A stretch of 64,000 nt of DNA from Actinomadura sp. KC06 (GCF_004348735.1 NZ_SMKT01000010.1:1-64000), one strand, 5' to 3'; shown: positions 42,538 through 52,393, numbered from the stretch's first letter. Notes: a model not told the origin generated them from the letters alone. Numbers and translations are program-made.

Positions 42538-42909
42538 CTAGTCGTCCGCGACGAACAGGTTGAGGGCCCAGCTGACGACGCCGATGATGATCGCGCCCCA
42601 GAACGCGGGCCAGAACCACTCGACGTGGAACGGCAGGTCCAGCTCGCCCGCGACCCAGCTCGTCAGCATGAGCAGGCCCGCGTTCACCAGCAGGGCGATC
42701 AGGCCGAGGGTCAGAATGTAGAACGCGCAGCCCAGGACCTTGATGACCGGCTTCAGGACGGCGTTCACGACGCCGAAGATCGCGGCGACCGCGAGCAGCG
42801 TCAGGGCCCGCTCCCCCGTGTCCCCGGCGGTGAGCTCGACGCCGTCCAGCACGGCCTCGGCGACCCACAGCGCGATCGCGGAGATGACGAGCCTGATGAG
42901 GATCTTCAC
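42538..42909 (-). CDS. Four-helix membrane protein, 'phage holin 4' (PF04020-like) family
   Basis: A 123-residue protein from GTG 42909 with four hydrophobic helices (LVISAIALWVAEAVLDGVEL, LLAVAAIFGVVNAVLKPVIK, AFYILTLGLIALLVNAGLLM, FWGAIIIGVVSWALNLFVAD). The FGVVNAVLKPVIKVL segment is a family hallmark. Despite the name the family is chromosomal and no phage genes are near. Function unknown. Confidence 0.88.
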   Translation of the reverse strand: MKILIRLVISAIALWVAEAVLDGVELTAGDTGERALTLLAVAAIFGVVNAVLKPVIKVLGCAFYILTLGLIALLVNAGLLMLTSWVAGELDLPFHVEWFWPAFWGAIIIGVVSWALNLFVADD

Positions 42910-42944
42910 CCGCCGGGACCTACCCGATCATGGGCGGGCTAACG

Positions 42945-44264
42945 TCAGGCGGCGAACTCGCGGTCTCCCACCGGGCCGATGACGGTGAGGGCCTGCGGGC
43001 CTGCGAGGACCTCGCTCGCGATGGCGCGGACGTCGTCCAGGGTGACGGCCTCGATGCGGGCCAGGACCTCGTCCACAGGCAGCAGCGACTCGTACACGAG
43101 CTCGCTCTTGCCGATGCGGCTCATGCGGGAGCCGGTGTCCTCCAGGCCGAGGACCATCGCGCCGCGCAGCTGTCCCTTGCCCCGTTCCAGCTCCTCGGCG
43201 GTGAGGCCGGCGCCGGCGGCCTTGTGCAGCTCGTCGCGGCAGATGGACAGGACCTCCTCGGCCTTGGCGGGCTGGCAGCCCGCGTAGACGCCGAAGATGC
43301 CCGAGTCGGCGTACTGGGCGGTGTAGCTGTACACCGAGTACGCCAGGCCGCGCTTCTCCCGGATCTCCTGGAACAGGCGGGACGACATCCCGCCGCCGAG
43401 CGCCGCGTTCAGCACGCCGAGCGCGAACCGGCGGTCGTCGGTGCGGGACACGCCCGCGCCGCCGAGGATGATGTGGGCCTGCTCGGTGTCCTTGTCGATC
43501 ACGACGTTGCGCGGGTCGATCGGCGCGGGCGCCCCGTCCAGGCGCGGCGGGGCGGGCTCGGCGTCGCCGGCCAGGTGCCCCTCGAACGCCCGCGACACCA
43601 GCCGGACGACCTCGTCGTGGTCGATGTTGCCCGCCACCGAGACCACGAGCTGGGACGGGACGTAGTGCTGCCGGTAGTAGCCGTGGATGCGCTCGCGGGA
43701 CAGCGCGTTGATGGAGTCCTCGGTGCCGAGGATCGGACGGCCGAGCGGGGTGTCGCCGTACAGCGCGGTGGCGAACTCGTCGTGGATCAGGTCGCCGGGG
43801 TCGTCGTCGCGCATGTGGATCTCTTCGAGGATCACGCCGCGTTCGGCCTCGACGTCCTCGGGGCGGTTCACCGACGCCGCGACCATGTCGGAGACGACGT
43901 CCACGGCGAGGGGGAGGTCGGCGTCCAGGACCCGCGCGTAGTAGCAGGTGTACTCCTTGGCGGTGAACGCGTTGAGGTCGCCGCCGACCGCGTCGACCGC
44001 CGCGGAGATCTCCAGCGCGGAGCGCCGCTTCGTGCCCTTGAACAGCACGTGCTCCAGGTAGTGGCTGGCGCCGGCGTCGGCGGGCGCCTCGTCGCGGGAG
44101 CCGACCGCCGACCAGATGCCGAACGCGGCGGACCGCACGGTCGGCATCGTCTCGGTGATGATCCGGAGCCCGCCGGGCAGGACGGTGCGGCGCACCGCGC
44201 CGGCCCCGTCGGTGTGGATCGTGGTGGTGGTGCCGGGCTCCTGCGCCCTCGCCGGCAGGGTCAC
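42945..44264 (-). CDS. M16-family zinc metallopeptidase (processing-peptidase-like)
   Basis: A 439-residue protein. GTG 44264 is my choice; the reading frame is open 42 bp further. The inverted zinc motif HYLEH (about 68-72, in GASHYLEHVLFKG) and the downstream AERGVILEEI glutamate are intact. The C-terminal half has the family segment LFQEIREKRGLAYSVYSYTA. The gene follows pnp, the usual actinobacterial partner. It probably degrades or processes peptides in the cytoplasm; no signal peptide is seen. Confidence 0.92.
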   Translation of the reverse strand: MTLPARAQEPGTTTTIHTDGAGAVRRTVLPGGLRIITETMPTVRSAAFGIWSAVGSRDEAPADAGASHYLEHVLFKGTKRRSALEISAAVDAVGGDLNAFTAKEYTCYYARVLDADLPLAVDVVSDMVAASVNRPEDVEAERGVILEEIHMRDDDPGDLIHDEFATALYGDTPLGRPILGTEDSINALSRERIHGYYRQHYVPSQLVVSVAGNIDHDEVVRLVSRAFEGHLAGDAEPAPPRLDGAPAPIDPRNVVIDKDTEQAHIILGGAGVSRTDDRRFALGVLNAALGGGMSSRLFQEIREKRGLAYSVYSYTAQYADSGIFGVYAGCQPAKAEEVLSICRDELHKAAGAGLTAEELERGKGQLRGAMVLGLEDTGSRMSRIGKSELVYESLLPVDEVLARIEAVTLDDVRAIASEVLAGPQALTVIGPVGDREFAA

Positions 44265-44393
44265 GTGTCGCTCACATTCCGTCAGTTGAAAGCACCGACC
44301 GGCCATCCCGCGAAACAGCCAAGCGCAGCTTGTCCTTAGAAAGGGTTGGCTGGGTGGGGGCTGTGGGATGGCCGGTCGGTCATGGATCCGGGG

Positions 44394-46754
44394 TCAGGAG
44401 TTGCGCTGGCCGGAGTCGTCGCCGCGGCGGGTGCGGCGGCGGCGCGGGCGGCGCTCGCCGTCGTCGCGGCGCTCCCGGCGCTCGCCGTCGCCGTCGTCGT
44501 CGCCCTCGCCGTCGGCGGCGGCCGCGGGACCGCCCCCGTCGCCGGGCTCGGACCGCTCGGCGGCCTCGCGCTCGATCACGTCGACCGGCACCAGCGACAG
44601 CTTGCCGCGCTGGTCGATCTCGGTGACCTCCACCTGGATCTTCTCGCCGACGCCCATCACGTCCTCGACGTTCTCGATCCGCGCGCCGCCGTGCAGCTTG
44701 CGGATCTGCGAGACGTGCAGCAGGCCGTCCTTGCCGGGCAGCAGCGACACGAACGCGCCGAACGTCGTGGTCTTGACGACGGTGCCGAGGAACCGCTCGC
44801 CGACCTCCGGCATGTGCGGGTTCGCGATCGAGTTGATCGCCTGCCGCGCGGCCTCGGCGGACGGGCCGTCGGTGGCGCCGACGTAGATCGTGCCGTCGTC
44901 CTCGATCGTGATGTCGGCGCCGGTGTCGTCCTGGATCGAGTTGATCATCTTGCCCTTGGGGCCGATGACCTCGCCGATCTTGTCGACCGGGACCTTGATC
45001 GTGATGATCCGCGGCGCGTACGGGCTCATCTCGGCGGGCGCCTCGATGGCCTCCTGCATCACGTCCAGGATCGCCAGGCGGGCGCCCTTGGCCTGCTTCA
45101 GCGCGGCGGCCAGCACGGAGGCGGGGATGCCGTCGAGCTTGGTGTCGAGCTGCAGCGCGGTGATCACGTCGCGGGTGCCGGCGACCTTGAAGTCCATGTC
45201 GCCGAAGGCGTCCTCGGCGCCGAGGATGTCGGTCAGCGTGACGTACTCGTCGCCCTCGTTGATCAGGCCCATCGCGATGCCCGCCACCATCTGCTTCAGC
45301 GGGACGCCCGCGTCCAGCAGCGACATGGTGGACGCGCACACCGAGCCCATCGAGGTGGACCCGTTCGACCCGAGCGCCTCCGACACCTGCCGGATCGCGT
45401 ACGGGAACTCCTCGCGGCTCGGCAGCACCGGGATGATGGCGCGCTCGGCGAGGGCGCCGTGCCCGATCTCGCGGCGCTTCGGCGACCCGACGCGGCCCGT
45501 CTCGCCGGTGGAGTACGGCGGGAAGTTGTAGTTGTGCATGTAGCGCTTGGTGCGCTCGGGGTTGAGCGTGTCGATCATCTGCTCCATGCGGAGCATATTC
45601 AGCGTCGTCACGCCCAGGATCTGGGTCTCGCCGCGCTCGAACAGCGCCGAGCCGTGCACCCGCGGGATGACGTGCGCCTCGGCCGTCAGCTGGCGGATGT
45701 CCTTCAGGCCGCGGCCGTCCATGCGCAGCCCGTCGCGGATGACCCGCTCGCGGACCAGCTTCTTCGTGACGGCGCGGTAGGCGGCGGAGATCTCCTTCTC
45801 GCGCCCCTCGAACGTCTCGGCGAGCTTCTCCGCGACGCCCGCCTTGAGCTCGTCCAGGCGGGTCTCGCGGTCCTGCTTGCCGGCGATCGTGAGCGCCTGC
45901 GCGAGGTCCTCGCTGACGGCGTCGGTGACGGCGGCGAGCACGTCGTCCTGGTAGTCCAGGAAGATCGGGTACTCGGCGGTCTCCTTCGCGGCGACGGCGG
46001 CGAGATCGCTCTGCGCCTTGCACAGCGCCTTGATGAACGGCTTGGCCGCCTCAAGGCCCTCCGCGACGGTCTCCTCGGTCGGCGCGGCGGCGCCCTCGCC
46101 GACGAGCTTGAGGGTGTCGCGGGTGGACTCGGCCTCGACCATCATGATCGCGACGTCGCCGTCGGCCAGGACGCGCCCGGCGACGACCATGTCGAAGGTG
46201 GCGTTCTCCAGTTCGGGGTGGGTCGGGAAGCCGATCCACTGACCCTCGATCAGCGCGACGCGGACGCCGCCGATCGGCCCGGAGAACGGCAGCCCGGCCA
46301 GCTGCGTCGACATCGAGGCCGCGTTGATCGCGACGACGTCGTACAGGTGGTCGGGGTGCAGCGCCATGATCGTCTCGACGATCTGGATCTCGTTGCGCAG
46401 GCCCTTGGTGAACGACGGGCGCAGCGGCCGGTCGATCAGCCGGCAGGTCAGGATCGCGTCCTCGGACGGACGGCCCTCCCGGCGGAAGAACGAGCCGGGG
46501 ATGCGCCCGGCCGCGTACATCCGCTCCTCGACGTCCACGGTCAGCGGGAAGAAGTCGAGGTTGTCCTTCGGCTTCTTGGACGCGGTCGTCGCCGACAGCA
46601 CCATCGTGTCGTCGTCGAGATAGGCGACGGCGGAGCCGGCCGCCTGGCGGGCCAGCCGGCCCGTCTCGAAGCGGATGGTGCGGGTGCCGAACGTGCCGTT
46701 GTCGATCACGGCCTCGGTGCTCTGCGCGCCATCGATGCGCACGGCTTCTGTCAC
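44394..46754 (-). CDS. pnp: Polyribonucleotide nucleotidyltransferase
   Basis: A 786-residue PNPase. GTG 46754 has AAAGGAGG upstream at 6-nt spacing. Two RNase PH domains ([20 protein letters not shown], and [20 protein letters not shown]) flank the helical domain. KH ([20 protein letters not shown]) and S1 ([20 protein letters not shown]) domains follow. A species-type Arg-rich and acidic tail ([20 protein letters not shown]) extends the C-terminus. It degrades RNA 3' to 5' and makes heteropolymeric tails in actinomycetes. It is preceded by a structured leader and by rpsO. Confidence 0.96.
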   Translation of the reverse strand: MTEAVRIDGAQSTEAVIDNGTFGTRTIRFETGRLARQAAGSAVAYLDDDTMVLSATTASKKPKDNLDFFPLTVDVEERMYAAGRIPGSFFRREGRPSEDAILTCRLIDRPLRPSFTKGLRNEIQIVETIMALHPDHLYDVVAINAASMSTQLAGLPFSGPIGGVRVALIEGQWIGFPTHPELENATFDMVVAGRVLADGDVAIMMVEAESTRDTLKLVGEGAAAPTEETVAEGLEAAKPFIKALCKAQSDLAAVAAKETAEYPIFLDYQDDVLAAVTDAVSEDLAQALTIAGKQDRETRLDELKAGVAEKLAETFEGREKEISAAYRAVTKKLVRERVIRDGLRMDGRGLKDIRQLTAEAHVIPRVHGSALFERGETQILGVTTLNMLRMEQMIDTLNPERTKRYMHNYNFPPYSTGETGRVGSPKRREIGHGALAERAIIPVLPSREEFPYAIRQVSEALGSNGSTSMGSVCASTMSLLDAGVPLKQMVAGIAMGLINEGDEYVTLTDILGAEDAFGDMDFKVAGTRDVITALQLDTKLDGIPASVLAAALKQAKGARLAILDVMQEAIEAPAEMSPYAPRIITIKVPVDKIGEVIGPKGKMINSIQDDTGADITIEDDGTIYVGATDGPSAEAARQAINSIANPHMPEVGERFLGTVVKTTTFGAFVSLLPGKDGLLHVSQIRKLHGGARIENVEDVMGVGEKIQVEVTEIDQRGKLSLVPVDVIEREAAERSEPGDGGGPAAAADGEGDDDGDGERRERRDDGERRPRRRRTRRGDDSGQRNS

Positions 46755-46779
46755 GGGAAACCTCCTTTAGGTTCCATAT

Positions 46780-46896
46780 CGGTCCTCGCGGCCGTTTCCC
46801 GTGGTCTTGCACGCTGCCGGTCTTCGATCGAAGCGCCCGGATCGAGATCTCCCGCCGATGCGGCGGGACGGATCCGGAAGCCACTACCGAGGACCG
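46780..46896 (-). promoter_or_regulatory. Structured pnp leader, nested hairpins (possible RNase III target)
   Basis: Three nested pairings are visible: CGGTCCTCG (46780-46788) with CGAGGACCG (46888-46896); CCGGATC (46837-46843) with GATCCGG (46871-46877); and CCCGCC (46851-46856) with GGCGGG (46862-46867). They lie between rpsO and pnp, 26 bp from the pnp start codon. In enterobacteria and Streptomyces the rpsO-pnp interval has an RNase III-cut hairpin used in pnp autoregulation; the same role here is inference. The rest of the 385-bp gap (46755-47139) holds no gene. Confidence 0.65.
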
Positions 46897-47097
46897 GCCC
46901 GCACCAGCGGTGTCCGCGAGGCTTGTCTGCAGTTTTGCGGCCGGTCCCGCGCCCCTGTGCGGGGCGAGCGGGCGGCCGGTTGCGCACTGGGTGCCCTACC
47001 CGTCCGGCAGGGTCCTGCTCGTGTGCGAGCGGACCCCGGGGCGGACCCCCGGGCGCGTCCGGACGAGGCGTCGCGGCCCCGTCCGGCCATCGGGCCC

Positions 47098-47131
47098 AAA
47101 AAGGAAGGGAGCGGCCCGGCGGGCCACTCCC
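47098..47131 (-). terminator. rpsO intrinsic terminator with U-tract
   Basis: On the minus strand GGGAGTGGCCC (complement of 47121-47131) pairs with GGGCCGCTCCC (complement of 47107-47117) through 11 bp with one G-U pair, followed by TTCCTTTTT. It starts 9 bp after the rpsO stop. It is the clearest Rho-independent terminator in the window. Confidence 0.88.
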
Positions 47132-47139
47132 TGACCGTT

Positions 47140-47409
47140 CTAGCGGCGCAGGCCGAGTCGCTCGATCAGCTGCCGGTAGCGGTTGATGTCCTTGTTGGAG
47201 AGGTACTTCAGGAGCCGGCGACGACGGCCGACCAGCAGCAGGAGGCCGCGGCGGCTGTGGTGGTCGTGCTTGTGCTCCTTGAGGTGCTCGGTCAGATCGT
47301 TGATCCGACGCGTGAGCAGCGCGACCTGGACTTCCGGCGATCCGGTGTCACCCTCAGTGGTCGCGTACTCCGAGATGATCTTGTTCTTGGTGGCGGTGTC
47401 GAGCGACAC
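47140..47409 (-). CDS. rpsO: 30S ribosomal protein S15
   Basis: An 89-residue protein from GTG 47409. Signature segments are [59 protein letters not shown] and [12 protein letters not shown]. It binds 16S rRNA early in 30S assembly. The terminator directly after it limits read-through into pnp. Confidence 0.97.
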   Translation of the reverse strand: MSLDTATKNKIISEYATTEGDTGSPEVQVALLTRRINDLTEHLKEHKHDHHSRRGLLLLVGRRRRLLKYLSNKDINRYRQLIERLGLRR

Positions 47410-47620
47410 GTGGCTCCTTCGATGCGATCGTCACCCGCAGATCCGGGCCCGTGGGCGCGCGGGTCCGCATGGTGCGTTTAAGAGAGTGGCGGGCCGCATG
47501 AGGGTGCAGCCAGCCGCGCCGGGGCCCTTCCCGGCGACTATTCACCGTACCATGCCGGAAAGCCCCCCGGTTACGAAGCGGAAAGCCCCGTTGTCGCAGG
47601 GTACGCGTATTCCTGGCGTT

Positions 47621-48568
47621 CTATTCCGATGTGATCTCGCGGGCGCGGGCCACGTCCCGGTGCATCTCCTCGATCAGCGCCTCGACCGAGTCGAACTTCA
47701 GCGTGTCGCGGATGCGGGCGGTGAAGTCGACCGCCATGTGCTCGCCGTACAGGTCGAGGTCGTCGCGGCCCAGCGCGTACGCCTCGACGGTCCGCTCCCC
47801 CGCGCCCTCGAACGTCGGGTTCGTCCCGATGGAGATCGCCGCGGGCCAGCGGAAGGCGGGATAGCGCTCGGAGTCGCAGACCAGCCAGCCCGCGTACACG
47901 CCGTCGGCCGGGATCGCGGTGTGCGGCAGCGTCTCCAGGTTGGCGGTCGGGAAGCCGAGCGCGCGGCCCCGCATGTGGCCGCGCACGACGACGCCCTCGA
48001 CGCGGTGCGGACGGCCGAGCGCCCGCGCCGCCGTCTCGACGTCGCCCGCGTCGAGCCGCCCGCGGATGTAGGTGGACGAGATCGTGTCGCCGTTCGCCAC
48101 CAGCGGCATGCCCTCGGTGGTGAAGTCGTACTTCTCGCCCAGCTCCCGCAGCAGCGCCACGTCGCCCTTGGCCTTGTGCCCGAACCGGAAGTCCTCGCCG
48201 ACGATGACGTGGGCCGCGTGCAGCCGGTCGACCAGGACCGACTGGACGAACTCGTCCGGCGGCACCTTCGACAGCTCAAGCGTGAACGGCACCACGACGA
48301 CCGCGTCGGTGCCGAGCCCCTCCAGCAGCCCGATCCGGCGCCTGGTGCTCGCGAGCAGCGGCGGATGGGTGCCGGGACGGACGACCTCGTCCGGGTGCGG
48401 ATCGAACGTGATGACCACGGACCGCAGGCCGCGGCGGCGGGCCTCCTCGGCCGCCGTGCCGACGATCCGCTGGTGGCCGCGGTGAACGCCGTCGAACACC
48501 CCGATGGTGACCACCGAGCGGCCCCAGTCCGCGGGAACCTCGTCGAGGCCATTCCAGCGCCGCACCAT
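47621..48568 (-). CDS. ribF: Bifunctional riboflavin kinase/FAD synthetase
   Basis: A 315-residue protein. The N-terminal FAD synthetase domain has VVTIGVFDGVHRGHQRIVG (adenylyl-transfer HxGH-like motif), FDPHPDEVVRPG, VGEDFRFGHKAKGD and ISSTYIRGRLDAGDV. The C-terminal kinase domain has GHMRGRALGFPTANLETL and ISIGTNPTFEG. It makes FMN and FAD. It lies just upstream of rpsO; the usual truB-ribF adjacency is broken by a hemolysin-III-type gene. Confidence 0.95.
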   Translation of the reverse strand: MVRRWNGLDEVPADWGRSVVTIGVFDGVHRGHQRIVGTAAEEARRRGLRSVVITFDPHPDEVVRPGTHPPLLASTRRRIGLLEGLGTDAVVVVPFTLELSKVPPDEFVQSVLVDRLHAAHVIVGEDFRFGHKAKGDVALLRELGEKYDFTTEGMPLVANGDTISSTYIRGRLDAGDVETAARALGRPHRVEGVVVRGHMRGRALGFPTANLETLPHTAIPADGVYAGWLVCDSERYPAFRWPAAISIGTNPTFEGAGERTVEAYALGRDDLDLYGEHMAVDFTARIRDTLKFDSVEALIEEMHRDVARAREITSE

Positions 48569-48669
48569 GCTCTCCCTGCGTAGGACGTGCCTTCCCGGTC
48601 GTGTGGCCGCCCGGTTTTTGCTGCCGTCCTAAGAGTGCCATGCGCGGGCCGCCCGGGTGGCACCCGGGT

Positions 48670-49338
48670 TCACGCGGATTGGTAGACGACCAGGGAGACG
48701 GCGATGTACTGCAGGATGTAGGCGGCGAGCGTGCAGGCGTGGAACACCTCGTGGAACCCGAACCAGCGCGGCGACGGGTTGGGACGGCGCAGCCCGTACA
48801 CCACCCCGCCGACGCTGTAGCAGACGCCGCCGAACGCGACCATGAGGCAGGCGGCGAGGCCCGCGCCGTCCAGGAACTGCGGCATGAAGAACACCGCCAC
48901 CCAGCCGAGGACGATGTAGAGCGTCACATAGAGCGCACGGGGCGCGCCGATCCAGGCCGTCCGGAAGACGACGCCGGCGATGGCGCCCGTCCAGACGATG
49001 GCGAGGACGGCCACGCGGACGCCGCCGTCCAGCGCGAGGACGGCGAACGGCGTGTACGTCCCGGCGATGATCAGGTAGATGTTGGCGTGGTCGAAGCGGC
49101 GCAGGACCTCCAGCAGCCGGTGCGAGGTCTGCCGGTGGTAGGTCCCCGAGATCCCGAACAGCATCCCCGAGGTCGCCACGTAGATCGCCGACGCGAGCCG
49201 CGCCTCCACGCTCGGGCCCAGCGCGACCAGCACCAGCCCGGCGACGAGCACCGCGGGGAACGCGCCGATGTGCAGCCAGCCGCGCAGCCGCGGGCGGGTC
49301 GGGGACGCCACCGGCGCGCCGTCGTTCACGGTGGTCAT
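48670..49338 (-). CDS. Hemolysin III/PAQR-type membrane protein
   Basis: A 222-residue seven-helix protein. ATG 49338 has GAGGAGGT upstream. PAQR hallmarks are SGTYHRQTSHRLLEVLRRFD with the HANIYLIIAGTYTP segment, and the C-terminal FHEVFHACTLAAYILQYIAV with metal-binding histidines. The family includes hydrolase-like receptors; the bacterial role is uncertain and true hemolysis doubtful. A strong palindrome lies 19 bp upstream. It interrupts the conserved truB-ribF pair. Confidence 0.9.
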   Translation of the reverse strand: MTTVNDGAPVASPTRPRLRGWLHIGAFPAVLVAGLVLVALGPSVEARLASAIYVATSGMLFGISGTYHRQTSHRLLEVLRRFDHANIYLIIAGTYTPFAVLALDGGVRVAVLAIVWTGAIAGVVFRTAWIGAPRALYVTLYIVLGWVAVFFMPQFLDGAGLAACLMVAFGGVCYSVGGVVYGLRRPNPSPRWFGFHEVFHACTLAAYILQYIAVSLVVYQSA

Positions 49339-49356
49339 TGACACCTCCTCACCAAC

Positions 49357-49390
49357 AACCTACGGAATCGTAGGTTACGCGACCGTAGGT
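49357..49390 (-). promoter_or_regulatory. AACCTACG-N4-CGTAGGTT operator upstream of the PAQR gene
   Basis: AACCTACG (49357-49364) and CGTAGGTT (49369-49376) are perfect 8-bp arms around GAAT. An imperfect second site (TTACG-CGAC-CGTAG) overlaps at 49375-49388. The arrangement is that of TetR-type operators, and it is located at the expected promoter of the gene starting at 49338. No TetR gene is next to it. Confidence 0.72.
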
Positions 49391-49459
49391 AGAAATGCAC
49401 CGCCTCCCACCGGTGATGATCGCCACGAGCGGTGGGTCCCGTCCAGGCCGGTCGGCTGA

Positions 49460-50332
49460 TCAGGAGATGAACACCGCGAGCGGCTTGGCGACGTTCCCGT
49501 GCTCCTCGACGAGCGCCAGCAGCGTCCCGTCGGGCGCGAACACGCCGATCGGGCCCGGGCCGAGCCCGGCCGCCGGGAGGCGCCCGCCGTGCGCGACCTT
49601 GCGGGCGTCGTCGTCCGACACGTCCCGGCGCGGGAACACCGCGGCGACCGCCTCGCCCATCGGCAGGATCTCCGGCTTCTCGGCGAGCTGGTCGAGCGTC
49701 CGGGCCATGCCGAGGTCGTAGGGGCCGACGCGGGTGCGGCGCAGCGCCGTCAGATGGCCGCCGCAGCCGAGGGACGCGCCCAGATCGCGGGCCAGCGCGC
49801 GGATGTACGTGCCGGACGAGCACGCGATGGCCGCGTCCAGGTCGATCACGTCGTCGTGCCGCCGGACGTCCAGGACCGCGAAGTCGTGCACCGTCACCGG
49901 ACGGGCCGCGAGCTCGACCTCCTCGCCCTTGCGCGCCATCTTGTAGGCCCGCTCCCCGTTCACCTTGATGGCGCTGACCTGCGGCGGAACCTGCCGGATG
50001 GGCCCGGTCAGCGCCGCGACGCCCGCGTGCAGCGCCTCGTCCGGCACCGACGCGGCGGATGCGGTCGCGGTGACCTCGCCCTCGGCGTCGTCGGTGTTGG
50101 TCGACACGCCGAGCCGGATCGTGGCGTCATAGCCCTTCTCGGTCAGCGCCAGGTGCCCGAGGAGGCGGGTGGCCTTGCCGATCCCGAGGACCAGCACGCC
50201 CGTCGCCATCGGGTCGAGCGTGCCCGCGTGCCCGACGCGCCGGGTCTTCGCGAGCCGCCGCATCCTGCCGACGACGTCGTGCGACGTCCAGCCGGACGGC
50301 TTGTCCACGATGACGAGTCCCGAGTTCTCCAC
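49460..50332 (-). CDS. truB: tRNA pseudouridine-55 synthase
   Basis: A 290-residue protein from GTG 50332. Catalytic Asp40 is in RRVGHAGTLDPMATGVL. Other TruB segments are VIVDKPSGWTSHDVVGRMRR, EKGYDATIRLGVSTNTDDAE, QVPPQVSAIKVNGERAYKMA and CSSGTYIRALARDLG, with a C-terminal PUA-like region. It modifies U55 in the T-loop of tRNAs. It follows the DHH phosphoesterase gene in the infB cluster. Confidence 0.95.
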   Translation of the reverse strand: MENSGLVIVDKPSGWTSHDVVGRMRRLAKTRRVGHAGTLDPMATGVLVLGIGKATRLLGHLALTEKGYDATIRLGVSTNTDDAEGEVTATASAASVPDEALHAGVAALTGPIRQVPPQVSAIKVNGERAYKMARKGEEVELAARPVTVHDFAVLDVRRHDDVIDLDAAIACSSGTYIRALARDLGASLGCGGHLTALRRTRVGPYDLGMARTLDQLAEKPEILPMGEAVAAVFPRRDVSDDDARKVAHGGRLPAAGLGPGPIGVFAPDGTLLALVEEHGNVAKPLAVFIS

Positions 50333-50375
50333 GCCCGCTCCGAAAGTCAGTCCAGTCGGTCCCGGTCGGTCCGGG

Positions 50376-51863
50376 TCAGTCCAGCTCGCCGGGGACGCGC
50401 AGCGCGGCGCGCAGCCGGTCGATGATCCAGGCGGGCTCGCCGCCCATGGTGAACGCGGCCGCGGTGCGGTGCCCGCCGCCGCCGAGCTCGACGCAGGCGC
50501 GTCCGACGTCGACCGAGCCCTTCGAGCGGGTCGACACGTACCACTCGCCCCGGTCGTTCTCCTTGCACACGACCGCGACCTCGGCCTCGTCGGTGCGCCT
50601 GAGCTGGTCGATGACGCCTTCGAGCTGGTCGTAGTCGACGTCGCGGGCGTCCCGGTCGGAGCGCGCGATCGTCGTCCAGACCAGGCCGCGGCCGCCCGCC
50701 GCGTCGCGCTCCAGCCGGGCCCGCGCCAGCGCGCCGGCGAGGACCTGCAGGTAGCCGAACGGCGCCCGGTCCCACAGCTCCCGGCTGACCGCCTCCGGCC
50801 GGACGCCCGCCGTCAGCAGCCGTCCCGCCAGGTCGTGGACCTCGGGCGTCGTGCACGGGTACTTGAACGAGCCGGTGTCGCTCGCCAGCCCCGCGTACAG
50901 GCCCTGCGCGATGTCGCGGTCGAGCGGGACGCCGAGCCTGCGGATCAGCTCCTCGACCAGCACCGCCGTGGCGGCGGCGTCCGGGTCGACGAGGCGCACC
51001 CCGCCGAACCCGGTGTTGGACGCGTGGTGATCGACCACGATCAGCGCTCCGGCCCGTCCGGCGGCGCCGGCGAGCGCGCCGAGCCGCGCCTGCCCGGCCG
51101 CGTCCAGCGAGATCATCAGCTCCGGCGCCTCGGGCATCCGCGCGGGCTCGACCAGCAGTTCCTGCCCGGGCAGGAAGCGCAGGATCGCGGGCACGGTGAA
51201 CGGCTCCCCGAACGATGCCAGGCACCGCTTGCCCATCGCACGCAGCGCCTGCGCGAGCGCCAGCATCGAGCCGAGCGCGTCCCCGTCCGGCGCCACGTGG
51301 CAGGCGAGGCAGACCTCCTCCGCCGCCCCGATCAGCTCGACGGCCCGTTCCCATTCCGACTCCCCGAGCACCCGGACCGCTTCACCGGATGCATGAGGCT
51401 CGGCCCCGACCGGCGGCTCACCGAACACGGCCGACGGCCCGACCGATGCGGACAGGTCGGCGAGCCCCGACTGCGCGCCGCCGGCGGCGGTAGGCGATTC
51501 GGCAGACGCGACCGATTCGGACAACGGTGGCTGCGCAGCAGGCGCAGAAGCTTCGACGGCCACGAACGCCTCGACCGACGCAGGTCGCTCGGCCGACGCA
51601 GGCCCCTCGGCCATCGTGACCGACTCGACCGGGCCGGGGGGCTCGATGGCGGCCAGGGGGTCGGACGGCGCGGTCGGTTCGAGGACGGACGAGGGTTCGG
51701 TGGGTGCGGGCGGCTCGGCCGGGGTGACGGGTCTCGGGCGGAGGGCGCCGCCGCGTGGGATGACGTCGTGGCCGTTCGCGGAATGCCCGTCCGCGTCGTG
51801 CAGCAGGCATTCCTCGCTCCAGCCGGCGCCCGGCGCGTCCGCGCGCCCCTCCGGTCCGCTCAC
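50376..51863 (-). CDS. DHH/DHHA1 phosphoesterase (NrnA-like) with long disordered N-terminus
   Basis: A 495-residue protein. GTG 51863 overlaps the rbfA stop (GTGA), which fixes the start upstream of the catalytic part. The first 165 or so residues are Pro/Ala/Glu/Ser-rich and repetitive ([20 protein letters not shown]), with no fold predicted. The DHH domain has [14 protein letters not shown] (near 194) and VVDHHASN (near 274). The DHHA1 domain has the [13 protein letters not shown] nucleotide motif. Such enzymes degrade nanoRNA and pAp or hydrolyse cyclic dinucleotides. The N-terminal extension is unusual, since NrnA-type proteins are normally near 320-350 residues. Confidence 0.9.
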   Translation of the reverse strand: MSGPEGRADAPGAGWSEECLLHDADGHSANGHDVIPRGGALRPRPVTPAEPPAPTEPSSVLEPTAPSDPLAAIEPPGPVESVTMAEGPASAERPASVEAFVAVEASAPAAQPPLSESVASAESPTAAGGAQSGLADLSASVGPSAVFGEPPVGAEPHASGEAVRVLGESEWERAVELIGAAEEVCLACHVAPDGDALGSMLALAQALRAMGKRCLASFGEPFTVPAILRFLPGQELLVEPARMPEAPELMISLDAAGQARLGALAGAAGRAGALIVVDHHASNTGFGGVRLVDPDAAATAVLVEELIRRLGVPLDRDIAQGLYAGLASDTGSFKYPCTTPEVHDLAGRLLTAGVRPEAVSRELWDRAPFGYLQVLAGALARARLERDAAGGRGLVWTTIARSDRDARDVDYDQLEGVIDQLRRTDEAEVAVVCKENDRGEWYVSTRSKGSVDVGRACVELGGGGHRTAAAFTMGGEPAWIIDRLRAALRVPGELD

Positions 51864-52393
51864 GACGGCGGGCGTCCGGAACGGCCGTCCTCACCGTCCC
51901 CCGCGGCGTCGTGCCCGTCGAAGTCCGCGTCGTCTTCGTCGTCCTCGTCCTCGTCGAGGTCCTCGTCCTCGTCGGGGCCGTTCTCGCGGTACGGGTTCGC
52001 GTCACCGGCCGGAGAAGCGCCCTGCGCGGCCTTCGCCACTTCCGCGTCCTTGGCGCGGGCCTGCGCGAGGAGGTCGTCGATGTGCGCCGCGTTCTCCATC
52101 AGGGAGTCCATGACGAAGGTGAGGCTGGGCGTGTGCCGGACCCCGGTCTTCCTGCCCACCTCCGACCGGATGACGCCCTTGGCGCTCTCCAGCGCGGCGG
52201 CGGTCTCGGCGCGTTCGCCGTCCGACCCGTAGACCGTGTAGTACACGGTCGCGTCGCGCAGGTCGTTGGTGATGCGGGTGTCCGTCACGGTCACGAAGCC
52301 AAGCCGCGGATCCTTGATCCGCCTCTCCAGCATCTCGGCCACGATCTGCTGGATGCGGTCGGCGAGCTTACGCGCCCGAGCTGCGTCCACCAT
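51860..52393 (-). CDS. rbfA: Ribosome-binding factor A with acidic tail
   Basis: A 177-residue protein from ATG 52393. The KH-like core is about 1-115 ([60 protein letters not shown]). A roughly 50-residue tail is extremely acidic ([20 protein letters not shown]) and is not part of the usual fold. RbfA matures the 30S subunit at the 16S 5' end. Overlap with the DHH gene couples their translation. Confidence 0.95.
   Translation of the reverse strand: MVDAARARKLADRIQQIVAEMLERRIKDPRLGFVTVTDTRITNDLRDATVYYTVYGSDGERAETAAALESAKGVIRSEVGRKTGVRHTPSLTFVMDSLMENAAHIDDLLAQARAKDAEVAKAAQGASPAGDANPYRENGPDEDEDLDEDEDDEDDADFDGHDAAGDGEDGRSGRPPS

Noticed and set aside
42538-42909. Prophage remnant, from the holin family name
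   Set aside because: No phage structural, integrase or lysis genes are nearby. The family is a common chromosomal membrane protein.
44346-47186. A plus-strand open frame of about 946 codons
   Set aside because: Antisense to pnp and its leader. Its low-complexity Arg/Val/Gly/Asp composition has no recognisable fold.
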